A DNA stretch of 64,000 nucleotides from an uncultured Glaciecola sp. (lineage in GTDB: Bacteria; Pseudomonadota; Gammaproteobacteria; Enterobacterales; Alteromonadaceae): positions 451,143-515,142 of the forward strand of contig NZ_CALJHY010000007.1 of the NCBI RefSeq assembly GCF_937770335.1, read 5' to 3'. Positions 9,212 through 17,888 of this stretch are shown here, in pieces. The number at the start of each line of letters is the position of its first letter. Position 1 is the first letter of the stretch. Made by a program: the position numbers and the translations under genes. The notes beneath the pieces were generated by a model, which saw only the letters and a list, made by a program, of their open reading frames with translations, had not been told where the DNA came from and ran no database searches.

Positions 9212-9802
9212 ATGAATAGTGCTTTTTTAGCATGGATATTACGTATGCCCCTAATAAAACGTTGGGCATTAATGCATGCAGTTAAAAATGAAAATGTTGC
9301 AGAACATAGTCATCAAGTCGCCGTTATTGCTCATCTTCTTGCTGTTATCAGAAATACATATTTTCAAGGTACGCTGAATGCAGAAAAAGCAGCCACCATT
9401 GCGTTGTACCACGAAGTATCTGAAACCAAATTGCAGGATATTAATCATGTCACAAAGTATCATAATCCTGATTTGACTCGTGAATTCAAAAAAATTGAAG
9501 AAATGGCGGAATTGGAATGTCTGAAAACTTTACCGCTTGAACTGCAGCCTATTTTTAAGCCTTTGCTCGTGCAGAAGGAAGTTGATCCCGAATATAAAAA
9601 GTTGGTGAAGGCTGCCGACCTTATATCTGCGTATTTAAAAGCGTGTGATGAACTGCAGTTTCAAAATTCAGAATTCTCGCATGTAAAAATAAGACTAGAA
9701 AAAATGCTTACTGAATATAAGAACACAATGCCAGAAGTTGACTATTTTCTATCCATATTTCAGGAAAAGTGTTTTGTTAGTGTCGATCAACTTGCTGAAT
9801 AG
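9212..9802 (+). CDS. yfbR: YfbR-like 5'-deoxynucleotidase with altered HD motif
   Basis: E. coli YfbR is an HD-domain phosphatase that dephosphorylates deoxyribonucleoside 5'-monophosphates. This 196-residue homologue keeps the R-W pair (IKRWALMHAV), the first metal histidine (H32 in EHSHQ), the equivalent of catalytic Glu72 (HEVSE) and the distal aspartate (D136 in KAADLISAYLKACDEL). The central His-Asp pair, however, reads His67-Glu68, and the conserved GDLPTPVKY loop is replaced by QDINHVTKY. Overall similarity and the position after alaA support orthology, but the changes may lower or alter activity. It precedes dgt, another HD-family dNTP hydrolase, by 45 nt. Confidence 0.82.
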   Translation: MNSAFLAWILRMPLIKRWALMHAVKNENVAEHSHQVAVIAHLLAVIRNTYFQGTLNAEKAATIALYHEVSETKLQDINHVTKYHNPDLTREFKKIEEMAELECLKTLPLELQPIFKPLLVQKEVDPEYKKLVKAADLISAYLKACDELQFQNSEFSHVKIRLEKMLTEYKNTMPEVDYFLSIFQEKCFVSVDQLAE

Positions 9803-9847
9803 TTAAAGAATTATACTTACCCACCATATTAAAAACGTAGGAGCAAT

Positions 9848-11182
9848 ATGCCGCATAGCATCGAATGGACAGAGCGAAGACTAACGCGACTAGAGAAGCG
9901 CGATGGAGATCATCGCAACGCTTATCAACGAGATAAAGCTCGTATTATGCATTCGGCTGCATTCCGACGTCTACAAGCCAAAACCCAAGTACTTGGTATC
10001 GGCATTAGCGACTTTTATAGAACACGGTTAACACACTCACTTGAAGCCGCACAAATAGGCACTGGTATCGCCGCTCAATTAGCACAAAAACAACCTGAGC
10101 TGTCAGTAAAGTTAGGAATTGACGAGCATCTAATTGAAAGTTTATGTCTCGCGCATGACATTGGGCACCCTCCTTTCGGACACGGTGGTGAAATCGCGCT
10201 GCACTATATGATGCATGAACATGGTGGATTTGAGGGCAACGGCCAAACTTTTCGTATTCTTACAAAATTAGAGACATATAGTCCTTCTGATGGAATGAAT
10301 TTAGCACGACGTTCGCTATTGGGATTAATTAAATATCCTAACTATATAGATGTATTAACTAATCACTCGATGAAAACCGACAAACCTAGATCACATCGTT
10401 TGGTGAAGTCGAAGCAATGGCACCCGCCTAAAGGATTGTACTCATGTGACCAAAAGGCGTTTAATTGGGTCATTGCTCCTTTAAGTGAACAAGACCAGAA
10501 ACGCTTTGGTGAGTTTTTAATTGGCGATAATCAGCACTCTAAAACACGCTATAAGTCTATTGACTGTTCGATAATGGAGTTAGCGGATGATATCGCTTAC
10601 GCAATTCATGATCTCGAGGATGCTATTGTCATGTCAATGGTAACGCGTAACAGCTTTGAGGCGGAGATCGTAGTACCTCTCAAAACCCTTGAAATCCCCT
10701 GGTTATCTAGTGAAATCGACATTTTAACTGATCATCTTTTTAGCGATGCTGCCTATGAAAGGAAAAATGCTATTGGTGCCTTGGTCAATTGCTTTATTAC
10801 GGCTATTAGTATACAAAAACAAGATTTATTTGAGTCAGACCTCATCGATTTTAACGCCTGTTTTGCAAAAAACTATCAAATTGCGCTCGGTTTATTCAAG
10901 TCGTTTGTGTTTAATTATGTCATTCGTAAACCCGAACTTCAGCTTTTAGAGTATAAAGGCCAACAGATAGTAATGTCGTTGTTTGAAGCATTCAGCTCTG
11001 AGCCTGAAAGATTACTCCCGACTAACACTGCAAAGCGTTGGGTAGAAGCTGACTCTGACAACTCAAAGCATAGAGTACTAGCTGATTACATTTCAGGGAT
11101 GACCGATGAGTATGCAACTAGGTTGTATAATCATCTGTTTTTGCCAAAATCAAATGCTGTTTTAGATTCATTAACGCCTTAG
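9848..11182 (+). CDS. dgt: Deoxyguanosinetriphosphate triphosphohydrolase (dGTPase-like)
   Basis: HD-domain dNTP triphosphohydrolase, 444 residues, releasing tripolyphosphate from dGTP or other dNTPs. The metal-binding motif is complete: TRLTHSLEAAQIG supplies the first His, LAHDIGHPPFGHGGE the H103-D104 pair, and ELADDIAYAIHDLEDA the distal Asp. RDKARIMHSAAFRRLQAKTQ marks the N-terminal dGTPase signature. The length corresponds to the broad dNTPase subgroup rather than the roughly 505-residue E. coli Dgt, so strict dGTP specificity is not assured. It lies downstream of yfbR, suggesting shared roles in nucleotide-pool control. Confidence 0.9.
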   Translation: MPHSIEWTERRLTRLEKRDGDHRNAYQRDKARIMHSAAFRRLQAKTQVLGIGISDFYRTRLTHSLEAAQIGTGIAAQLAQKQPELSVKLGIDEHLIESLCLAHDIGHPPFGHGGEIALHYMMHEHGGFEGNGQTFRILTKLETYSPSDGMNLARRSLLGLIKYPNYIDVLTNHSMKTDKPRSHRLVKSKQWHPPKGLYSCDQKAFNWVIAPLSEQDQKRFGEFLIGDNQHSKTRYKSIDCSIMELADDIAYAIHDLEDAIVMSMVTRNSFEAEIVVPLKTLEIPWLSSEIDILTDHLFSDAAYERKNAIGALVNCFITAISIQKQDLFESDLIDFNACFAKNYQIALGLFKSFVFNYVIRKPELQLLEYKGQQIVMSLFEAFSSEPERLLPTNTAKRWVEADSDNSKHRVLADYISGMTDEYATRLYNHLFLPKSNAVLDSLTP

Positions 11183-11247
11183 CTGAAATATAAGCTGTTA
11201 AAGCAAGGTCATGTAATGCAAGTAGTCAGTGTAAACAGGAAAACATC

Positions 11248-12261
11248 ATGCTTTTTAAATTTCGCAATTCAAATTCATTAACAGAAAACCAAGTGACTGA
11301 TGAAGCTGTCTATAAGCAACGCAGAGACATTTTAAAGAAGTTAGGTTACTTCGGCGCTGGCTCACTGCTTGCAGCGTCTACTAAGGCTACTGCCGGTCCG
11401 TTTGATTGGTTTAGTGATGGTGATAAAGCTAAATTTGCTACGTCTGCGCTTAATTTTTCTAAAATACAAACTGACGCATCCTCTGATGTGCTTACCCCGA
11501 TGGACAAAGCAACTAGTTACAATAACTTTTACGAATTTGGTACAGGAAAAGACGACCCTATAAATAACGCACAGTCGTTAAATGTAGAGCCCTGGTCATT
11601 ATCGATTGAAGGTCTTGTCGAAAAACCTATTACCCTTAGTTACGATGATCTCTTTTCTTCTTTTGATTTAGAAGAACGAATTTACAGGCTGCGATGTGTG
11701 GAAGCGTGGTCGATGGTCATTCCATGGGTCGGATTTTCATTAGCTAATATCATTAAGAAAGCACAACCTTTGAGTAGTGCAAAATATGTCTCATTTCAAA
11801 CCTTGTATGATCCTAAGCAAATGCCTGGACAACGCAGTCGATTCACTGGCGGTGGCGTAGACTATCCATATGTAGAAGGTTTGAGACTTGATGAAGCAAT
11901 GCAACCATTAACGATGTTAAGTGTAGGAATGTACGGTAAAACATTACCACCTCAAAATGGTGCGCCAATTAGGTTGGTAGTACCTTGGAAGTACGGTTTC
12001 AAAAGCATCAAATCGATCGTTAAAATTGTGCTTACAGACAAACAACCACCCACTACATGGCAAAACCTCGCACCTGATGAATACGGTTTTTACGCAAACG
12101 TAAATCCTCGAGTGGATCACCCTAGGTGGTCGCAAGGGAGAGAACGCCGAATTACAGACGGCGGATTATTAGCTCAAAACAGAATAGACACCCTGCCATT
12201 TAATGGTTATGACGAAGTCGCTCCTTTATACAAATCCATGGACTTACGCAAATTCTATTAA
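11248..12261 (+). CDS. msrP: Protein-methionine-sulfoxide reductase catalytic subunit MsrP
   Basis: MsrP (YedY) is a periplasmic molybdopterin enzyme that reduces methionine sulfoxide in oxidised envelope proteins. The 337-residue protein has a Tat-type leader: R25-R26 in [10 protein letters not shown], then a hydrophobic stretch ending in ASTKATAGP. The Mo-ligating cysteine is C150 in RLRCVEAWS, followed by [22 protein letters not shown] and [17 protein letters not shown] are family segments. The stop codon abuts the start of msrQ, the quinol-linked haem partner, so they form a two-gene operon. Confidence 0.94.
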   Translation: MLFKFRNSNSLTENQVTDEAVYKQRRDILKKLGYFGAGSLLAASTKATAGPFDWFSDGDKAKFATSALNFSKIQTDASSDVLTPMDKATSYNNFYEFGTGKDDPINNAQSLNVEPWSLSIEGLVEKPITLSYDDLFSSFDLEERIYRLRCVEAWSMVIPWVGFSLANIIKKAQPLSSAKYVSFQTLYDPKQMPGQRSRFTGGGVDYPYVEGLRLDEAMQPLTMLSVGMYGKTLPPQNGAPIRLVVPWKYGFKSIKSIVKIVLTDKQPPTTWQNLAPDEYGFYANVNPRVDHPRWSQGRERRITDGGLLAQNRIDTLPFNGYDEVAPLYKSMDLRKFY

Positions 12262-12879
12262 ATGTTAAAAATAAATAAACCCATACGGGTTAACCCAACA
12301 TTTATGCAAGTGATACGCCTACTCGGTCATGGTTTTCTGGTTATGTGGTTAGCCATGGTTTTTTATCAAGGATTTACTGACCAGCTCGGCGGCGATCCAG
12401 TGCAATCGTTACTCGACTTCACTGGCATTGGCGCACTCAATTTGCTGGTTATCAGCTTGATAGTCAGTCCGCTTGCCATGCATCTCAAGTTTGCCCAATT
12501 GCTCCCGTTCAGGCGCCCTATTGGATTATACTCTGCACTGTATGCATTGAGCCATTTTTACGTGTTCATCGCATTTGAATTACAGTTTGAGTTGAAGCTA
12601 ATTGTCTCCGAAATTATCGAACGACCTTATATAACCGTCGGCTTTGTCACTTTACTAATCTTAATTGCATTGTCAATTACATCCATAAATGCAATTAAAA
12701 AGTGGATGGGCGCTAAATGGTTTACGTTACATAGCTTAGCTTACGTAGCAGTCATTCTGGCTGGGCTGCACTACCTTTGGCTAGTTAAATCGGCTTGGTA
12801 TGAACCAGCGATATATATACTCTTTTCGGCCTTCTTATCAATATTAAGACGAACTAAAATTAAAAAAATCTTCAAATAA
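12262..12879 (+). CDS. msrQ: MsrQ haem-binding membrane subunit
   Basis: MsrQ (YedZ) is a haem b protein of the ferric-reductase-like transmembrane family that passes electrons from the quinone pool to MsrP. The 205-residue protein shows six hydrophobic segments and candidate haem histidines in LYALSHFYVF and WFTLHSLAYVAVILAGLHYLW. Early residues contain LGHGFLVMWLAMVFYQGF and the inter-helix segment SLIVSPLAMH. The ATG directly follows the msrP TAA with no intervening base, implying coupled translation. Confidence 0.92.
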   Translation: MLKINKPIRVNPTFMQVIRLLGHGFLVMWLAMVFYQGFTDQLGGDPVQSLLDFTGIGALNLLVISLIVSPLAMHLKFAQLLPFRRPIGLYSALYALSHFYVFIAFELQFELKLIVSEIIERPYITVGFVTLLILIALSITSINAIKKWMGAKWFTLHSLAYVAVILAGLHYLWLVKSAWYEPAIYILFSAFLSILRRTKIKKIFK

Positions 12880-12905
12880 CACTTGCATGTTTATTTATAC
12901 AGTAC

Positions 12906-12925
12906 TACTGTACGTATACACATAG
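12906..12925 (+). promoter_or_regulatory. LexA-box candidate upstream of the SulA-like gene
   Basis: TACTGTACGTATACACATAG matches 14 of 20 positions of the E. coli LexA consensus and keeps a CTGT half followed by an alternating T/A-rich centre and ACA; the second half reads ACAT rather than ACAG. It ends 27 nt before the start codon, where it could block transcription. The overlapping sequence TACAGTACTACTGTA just upstream adds further dyad symmetry. Confidence 0.5.
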
Positions 12926-12952
12926 TGGATAAACAGACAGCAGGTAATTTAT

Positions 12953-13396
12953 ATGCAAACTCAATCTTATAGTAATCAGGCAGCCGGAAACTCGTCATTA
13001 ACGAATTCCTCATTGGTGGACTCTCGTTTCATTAATCCAACTGACCAAGATAACTTACTGGGTGTCTCGTTCACTAGCCATTCAGCGTTTCAATTGCAAA
13101 AGTCGAACATTAGAAAAAGTCGCTGGGTAGCACATGTGTCAAGTAAAACCAAATTAGCAGCGCCGCATAAATTAGCCCTTAATATTAAACCAACACATAC
13201 ATCTTCGGCATTCGATATCCTTGAACGTTTATTATTTTCAAAGACTTGTGCTGTTATTTATACTGATGAGGTGCTTCCTCTATATAAGGTAAAAATGCTT
13301 AAAAATATGGCCATGTTCAGCGGTACAGAAGTAATTTTTATTGCTGACAAATTTGAATTTAACTCAATGCAATCAGCTGATTTAGAAAAAGCGTAG
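12953..13396 (+). CDS. Probable SulA-like SOS cell-division inhibitor
   Basis: A 147-residue protein with a polar, low-complexity N-terminus (about residues 1-40) and a C-terminal half resembling the RecA-fold SulA/ImuA group: SRWVAHVSSKT near residue 57, a central FDILERLLFSKTCAVIYTDE and a late GTEVIFIA strand. SulA blocks FtsZ polymerisation during the SOS response. The assignment rests on this weak similarity, the size (E. coli SulA has 169 residues), and a LexA-box candidate immediately upstream. It is monocistronic and no lexA gene is adjacent. It could instead be an unrelated SOS-regulated small protein. Confidence 0.5.
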   Translation: MQTQSYSNQAAGNSSLTNSSLVDSRFINPTDQDNLLGVSFTSHSAFQLQKSNIRKSRWVAHVSSKTKLAAPHKLALNIKPTHTSSAFDILERLLFSKTCAVIYTDEVLPLYKVKMLKNMAMFSGTEVIFIADKFEFNSMQSADLEKA

Positions 13397-13477
13397 TCCG
13401 CTTATTCCATTGAAAGTAGCAAAGGTTGATTACCTCAAGCCGGATTTTGCGTAAGTGAACGCCCTATTATATCAGTG

Positions 13478-13507
13478 GATCACTAACTAATTTATAATTT
13501 AGTGATC
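13478..13507. repeat. Inverted repeat between convergent genes
   Basis: GATCACTAA and TTAGTGATC are perfect 9-bp arms around a 12-base AT-rich loop. It sits between the ends of the SulA-like and PNPOx-like genes and may terminate transcripts from either side, though no T-run follows. Confidence 0.5.
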
Positions 13508-13539
13508 AATAATTTAAATTTTGAAGTCGCTACCGCTTA

Positions 13540-14313
13540 CTAAGCGTTGACGACGAGTTCTACCCAATCATTTTCAATGTCAGACAAACACCGCAATTGT
13601 GGTGAACCTTTTAAATTCAAATAATCAACTGACAATGGGGTAAAAATGACAACACAAAAATGGTCGCTGATATCAAAAGCGCTCTCAGCATTGCTACTTT
13701 TTTCGCTGTTGTTGATTTGTGACTCGCTATTAGTCACTTTTGTCTGAGTAGCTTGGCTTGCCGCATTCCCTCCTCTTAAGCCATCTGGGTTAAGAGAATT
13801 TATATCCTTTATACCTGCCAATCCATCGCTGTCATAATTTTTGTCATCATCTGCTTTAATATCAAAAGGTGCTCTAGGTGAAGGCCCAAAAAACTGTTCC
13901 TGTGCTCCTCTAGACAAATTAGTCCACTGCTGACGCAAGTACGTCTCGGAAAAAACCACTGACTCTCTATTTGCGTGTTCATTACGCGCGTCTTTTAGTA
14001 TTTCGTTACTAACCAAAGAAACGTGTCCAGCAATACGATATTGCTCTCTTGAACCTGAAAAATACCAACATATTTCAAACTTTTTTGGCGTATTTAATTG
14101 CCAATCTGACACTTTGTCACTGCGGATGTCTGTGACTGAAACTAAATTTAAAGATTCAAGTACAAAACCTCTGAATACCATCGTCCTGTTCTTAGGTAAT
14201 CCGTCCTTAGAAACGCTAGCGACTTGAAAATATTTTGATTGAGCTTGACTGCGATTAACATGCAAACTTCTTACAAGACGTTGCCGCCAGGCCGGGAATT
14301 TGAAATCAACCAT
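13540..14313 (-). CDS. Pyridoxamine-phosphate-oxidase-like flavoprotein (Alr4036 type) with low-complexity insert
   Basis: A 257-residue protein related to the PNPOx-like split-barrel flavin proteins (Pyridox_oxase_2/Alr4036 group). Residues 1-150 carry PAWRQRLVRSL, FQVASVSKDGLPKNRTMVFRGF, DIRSDKVSDW and EICWYFSGSREQYRI, the usual FMN-barrel strands, and RQQWTNLSRGAQEQFFGPSPR. Residues about 153-212 are an unusual Asp/Asn/Ser-rich, low-complexity insertion before the final strands (FCVVIFTPLSVDYLNL). Typical family members are roughly 190-210 residues without it. It overlaps the tatD stop by 8 nt, so it is the last gene of the tatD operon. Substrate unknown; it is not the biosynthetic PdxH. 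Confidence 0.72.
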   Translation of the reverse strand: MVDFKFPAWRQRLVRSLHVNRSQAQSKYFQVASVSKDGLPKNRTMVFRGFVLESLNLVSVTDIRSDKVSDWQLNTPKKFEICWYFSGSREQYRIAGHVSLVSNEILKDARNEHANRESVVFSETYLRQQWTNLSRGAQEQFFGPSPRAPFDIKADDDKNYDSDGLAGIKDINSLNPDGLRGGNAASQATQTKVTNSESQINNSEKSSNAESAFDISDHFCVVIFTPLSVDYLNLKGSPQLRCLSDIENDWVELVVNA

Positions 14314-15085
14314 TCGGTTTAGCTACCATCGAAAATAATTTATAAAAATTAGCCGTTGTTGCTGCAGCTAATTCTGTAACTGATATACCACGTAACTCGG
14401 CAATAAAATAAGCAACATCAACCACATTTGCAGGTTCATTTTCCTTCCCTCTGTGAGGAACTGGCGCTAACCAAGGACTGTCAGTTTCAATAAGTAATCG
14501 CTCAAGCGGTATCTGTTTAACGGTTTCTTGTAGCTCTTCAGCAGAGGCAAATGTAACGATGCCTGATATGCTGATATAGAACCCCATTTCTATCGCTTCT
14601 TTCGCCATTTCTAATGATTCAGTGAAGCAATGTAGAACGCCTATAGTTGACGGTTCTCTGTGTTTTTTTAGCAGATCAATAGTGTCTTTATGTGCATTTC
14701 TAGTATGAATAATCAGTGGCTTTTGAACCACATTAGCCGCTTTTATATGATCAACAAAAGACTGTTTTTGTATGTCTTGAGTTTCTGGACTATAAAAGTA
14801 ATCTAATCCTGTTTCTCCGACAGCAACAACGTCATCCTGTTTAACACTAGCTAGCAATTCATCATAGCTACAAACGTCTTCGTTATGCAAAGGATGCACA
14901 CCACAAGACATTGAAACGTTATCAAACTTTGATACTTTTGCCTTCATATCGTTAAATTCTTTGACAGATACGGCTACACAAAGCATGTGCTCTACTTTTC
15001 GTTTCTTAGCTGCAGCAACGGTTTCGACGAGTTCATCATCGTTCTTTTTTAATCTATCTAGGTGACAGTGTGAATCTACAAACAA
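14306..15085 (-). CDS. tatD: TatD-family metal-dependent hydrolase/deoxyribonuclease
   Basis: A 259-residue TIM-barrel amidohydrolase-type metalloenzyme. Visible metal-binding segments are DSHCHLD at the N-terminus, the VAVGETGLDYFY glutamate motif, HTRNAHKDT, GVLHCFTES and ETDSPWLAP. TatD-type proteins act as 3'-5' exonucleases on DNA. The start is a TTG with GGAG 8 nt upstream; no ATG or GTG is available before VDSHCHLD. Gene order holB-tatD is the common gammaproteobacterial arrangement, but the PilZ-domain gene often found between them is absent; 72 nt separate the two. Confidence 0.9.
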   Translation of the reverse strand: MFVDSHCHLDRLKKNDDELVETVAAAKKRKVEHMLCVAVSVKEFNDMKAKVSKFDNVSMSCGVHPLHNEDVCSYDELLASVKQDDVVAVGETGLDYFYSPETQDIQKQSFVDHIKAANVVQKPLIIHTRNAHKDTIDLLKKHREPSTIGVLHCFTESLEMAKEAIEMGFYISISGIVTFASAEELQETVKQIPLERLLIETDSPWLAPVPHRGKENEPANVVDVAYFIAELRGISVTELAAATTANFYKLFSMVAKPNG

Positions 15086-15157
15086 AGAGGCTCTCCAGTT
15101 GAGAAGTTTAATTTATGAGCTAGTGAACCTAAATTCGATAATTGATATCGGCTAAGG

Positions 15158-16138
15158 CTAACTAAATGATGCTACTTTTATACTGCGTAGTTGAGCAAAC
15201 AATGAGGTCAATATTAACGATTTATTGAGACCCGGATGACTCATGCACTTTGAAGCAATTAAGCAGGCTTGGTAGTTTGCATAGGCTAATTCATTTTGAT
15301 TGCTTCTATATACTTCTATCCAATGTTGCGCCAGCCATTTTGTCACTTTAGGGGCATCGGCCTGCCATTTTAATGCTGCCCGGTTGGCTGTATCACTACC
15401 GTCTATTATGCGTTCAAGCGTTGCGGTGAAATCATCAAAACCAATACTATCGGCGTCTTCTAAATCATTTTTATAAGTAATCGGAGATGAACCATGCGCC
15501 AATAGCGCAGCTTTACTCGGTTTTGTTATTTGCAGCATAGCCAACCAATCGCAGCTTTGTTGGTAGCTTGGGAGCGCAATAATTTGCTTCTCACAACGAC
15601 TCAGTATAGTTGCTAGCAATCGTTGAGAATCGTTGGTTGTCATCAGCAAATACGTATTCAGGGTGGGCTCTTCGAGTGTTTTTAACAACGCATTGCTAGC
15701 CGATTCAGACATCAGTTCAACCTGCGGTATAATTACAACCTTATTCCCACTGAGTTGCGCGGTTTGGGTTACTTTTCCAATCGTTTGCCTAATTGAATCA
15801 ATGCCAATTTGCGACTTTTCAGTGGTAATAACATGCAAATCTGGATGTGATCCCGCATTGATTAATAAACAAGATTTACAGGTACCACAAGCATCTAGTA
15901 AAACTCTATCAGATTGTTCACCTGACTCTTTTAACCCAAACAGTCCATCACTTTGAGTATCATCTAAACGGTTTATTGATAGCGCGACTGACTTACATAA
16001 AAGCGCTTTTGCCATTTCATGACAAAGCTGTGTTTTGCCTGCATCAGCTACTCCCGTAAACAGTAAGCCATGATGTAACTTTGCCGCTTTGTAACGAGTA
16101 ACTAGGTTATTAAAAGTAGTTTCTAACCACGGATACAT
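15158..16138 (-). CDS. holB: DNA polymerase III delta' subunit
   Basis: HolB is a stationary AAA+ subunit of the clamp loader. The 326-residue protein contains a P-loop-like GVADAGKTQLC, the zinc-site cysteines in CGTCKSCLLINAGSHPDLHV, the SESASNALLKTLEEP segment including the SRC-type sensor region that follows (LSRCEK), and a C-terminal helical domain. Its ATG overlaps the tmk stop by one base (TAATG), indicating translational coupling. Position between tmk and tatD is the conserved order. Confidence 0.9.
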   Translation of the reverse strand: MYPWLETTFNNLVTRYKAAKLHHGLLFTGVADAGKTQLCHEMAKALLCKSVALSINRLDDTQSDGLFGLKESGEQSDRVLLDACGTCKSCLLINAGSHPDLHVITTEKSQIGIDSIRQTIGKVTQTAQLSGNKVVIIPQVELMSESASNALLKTLEEPTLNTYLLMTTNDSQRLLATILSRCEKQIIALPSYQQSCDWLAMLQITKPSKAALLAHGSSPITYKNDLEDADSIGFDDFTATLERIIDGSDTANRAALKWQADAPKVTKWLAQHWIEVYRSNQNELAYANYQACLIASKCMSHPGLNKSLILTSLFAQLRSIKVASFS

Positions 16139-16821
16139 TATATTTCCCTGACGTCTTTAACCGTATTATCTGTTTCGGTACTGATGTTATTGACTAGCAG
16201 ATAATTTGTGTACCAATCTTGAAGGGCTATTGTTACATTTGAATGCACATCAGACATAGTTTGCATCGCATTTATTTCAATCGCCTTACTAGATGCACTA
16301 ACTAATGCCTTGTAAGTTTTTCGCGCATTTTCAAAAAATGTTAAACCTGATAATTCGATTCGATCGAGCTCGCCTCGTCCCCTCGCTCTAGCAAGTCCCA
16401 CACTTGGTTCAACGTCTAAATAAAGAACAAGATCTGGTTCAAAATCACCTAAAGTCATTTTGCGTAATGAGCTCAATACGCTTAAGTCTATGCCTCTCCC
16501 ACCACCTTGATAGGCAACAGAAGACATATCATGGCGGTCACCAATGACCCACTTGTTTGCCGACATGGCAGGTTTGATTTTATTCTCTACCAATTGACTG
16601 CGCGCAGCGTACATTAATAATAACTCAGTCTCTTGAGTGACAACTTCGTCCCACGTTTGTTTAACACATTCTCTTATTGCCTCAGCCATAGGTGTGCCGC
16701 CAGGTTCGCGGGTACACTCAACCTCATGGCCTTTTGCAACTAAGAACGCGCAGATTAATTCTATCACTGAGCTTTTACCAGCACCTTCTAACCCTTCGAC
16801 AACGATAAATGATGGGGCCAT
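16138..16821 (-). CDS. tmk: Thymidylate kinase
   Basis: Tmk phosphorylates dTMP to dTDP. The 227-residue protein has the P-loop GLEGAGKSS, the DR(H) segment GDRHDMSSVAYQGGGR, TREPGGTP for substrate binding, and the LID region RARGRGELDRIE. It is slightly longer than the usual 205-215 residues because of a C-terminal tail after LQDWYTNYL. It is sandwiched between mltG and holB with one-base overlaps at both ends, consistent with an operon. Confidence 0.94.
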   Translation of the reverse strand: MAPSFIVVEGLEGAGKSSVIELICAFLVAKGHEVECTREPGGTPMAEAIRECVKQTWDEVVTQETELLLMYAARSQLVENKIKPAMSANKWVIGDRHDMSSVAYQGGGRGIDLSVLSSLRKMTLGDFEPDLVLYLDVEPSVGLARARGRGELDRIELSGLTFFENARKTYKALVSASSKAIEINAMQTMSDVHSNVTIALQDWYTNYLLVNNISTETDNTVKDVREI

Positions 16822-17888
16822 TATTTTCCTTTATTCAATTGATATTGGCGAACTGCAGCATTGTGCTCTGCTAAGGTTTCAGAGAATTGATGAGTTCCGT
16901 CACCCTTCGCTACAAAGTAAATTGCCTGTGTTACATCTGGTTTAGCCGCTGCTTTTATAGAAGCTGGTCCAGCCATCGCTATCGGCGTAATTGGCAAGCC
17001 TTTAATTACGTAAGTATTGTAAGGCGTTTTTTGTCTTAAGTGCTTTCTTGTTAAATTACCATCAAAGCTGGTACCAATGCCATAAATCACCGTGGGGTCA
17101 GTTTGCAAACGCATATTGCCCTTTAATCTATTATCAAACACACCCGATATTACCCCTCGCTCACTTTCAACAGCGGTTTCTTTCTCAATAATCGAGGCCA
17201 TAATTAACATCTCATACGGCGAATCATATGTGGTATCAGTATATCGGTCTTGCCACTCCTCATTGATGACTATCTGCATATTTTCATAAGCACGCTTAAT
17301 AATATAAGAAGCATTTGTTTTATAATCAAAAAAATAGGTGTTAGCTAATAAACAGCCTTCCAGAGAATGGTACTGATTATGACAGAACAAAGTAGCGAAG
17401 TTCGTAGAACTATCTTCATTTTTATAAGGTATGCCAACAATTTCCTCGTACAACTTATTCGTGTCATCTACGTCATAATTAATTGCGTCGTTGTTTGCTA
17501 ATAACTCTAACCATTGAATTAATGTTAGCCCTTCGATTAATGCAATCGAAAACTGCTTTACCGTACCTTCCGAAATAGCATTAAAGATACTTTCAATACT
17601 TGCACCAGCGGAAAACTCATAATACCCTTTTTTTACCACACTATATTCTGGATGCAGTTTTAACCATAACTTAGCAAATAGCGGATTTCTAAAAACGCCT
17701 TTAGCTTCTAACTTATTAAGTACTGATGTGCCTGAATCTCCCGCCTTTAATTGAATCGTTAAAATGGCACCATCTTGATTTTTGTATGTATTTTCAATAC
17801 CGTAATGATCAATGTTTTGGTAAAAATAGAATATACCTACAAACGCAGTTACTAGTAAAATAGTGGCAACAAAAGCTAACTTTTTCAT
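16821..17888 (-). CDS. mltG: Endolytic murein transglycosylase MltG
   Basis: MltG (YceG) cleaves nascent glycan strands in the inner-membrane periplasmic face, setting chain length. The 355-residue protein has one N-terminal membrane segment (about residues 4-25), a LysM-like region (GDSGTSVLNKLEAKGV), then the YceG domain with the catalytic-Glu segment ASIIEKETAVESERG, FDNRLKGNMRLQTDPTVIYG, and SPYEMLIMAS. The C-terminal FVAKGDGTHQFSETLAEHN is typical. Its ATG overlaps the pabC stop (ATGA). Confidence 0.93.
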   Translation of the reverse strand: MKKLAFVATILLVTAFVGIFYFYQNIDHYGIENTYKNQDGAILTIQLKAGDSGTSVLNKLEAKGVFRNPLFAKLWLKLHPEYSVVKKGYYEFSAGASIESIFNAISEGTVKQFSIALIEGLTLIQWLELLANNDAINYDVDDTNKLYEEIVGIPYKNEDSSTNFATLFCHNQYHSLEGCLLANTYFFDYKTNASYIIKRAYENMQIVINEEWQDRYTDTTYDSPYEMLIMASIIEKETAVESERGVISGVFDNRLKGNMRLQTDPTVIYGIGTSFDGNLTRKHLRQKTPYNTYVIKGLPITPIAMAGPASIKAAAKPDVTQAIYFVAKGDGTHQFSETLAEHNAAVRQYQLNKGK

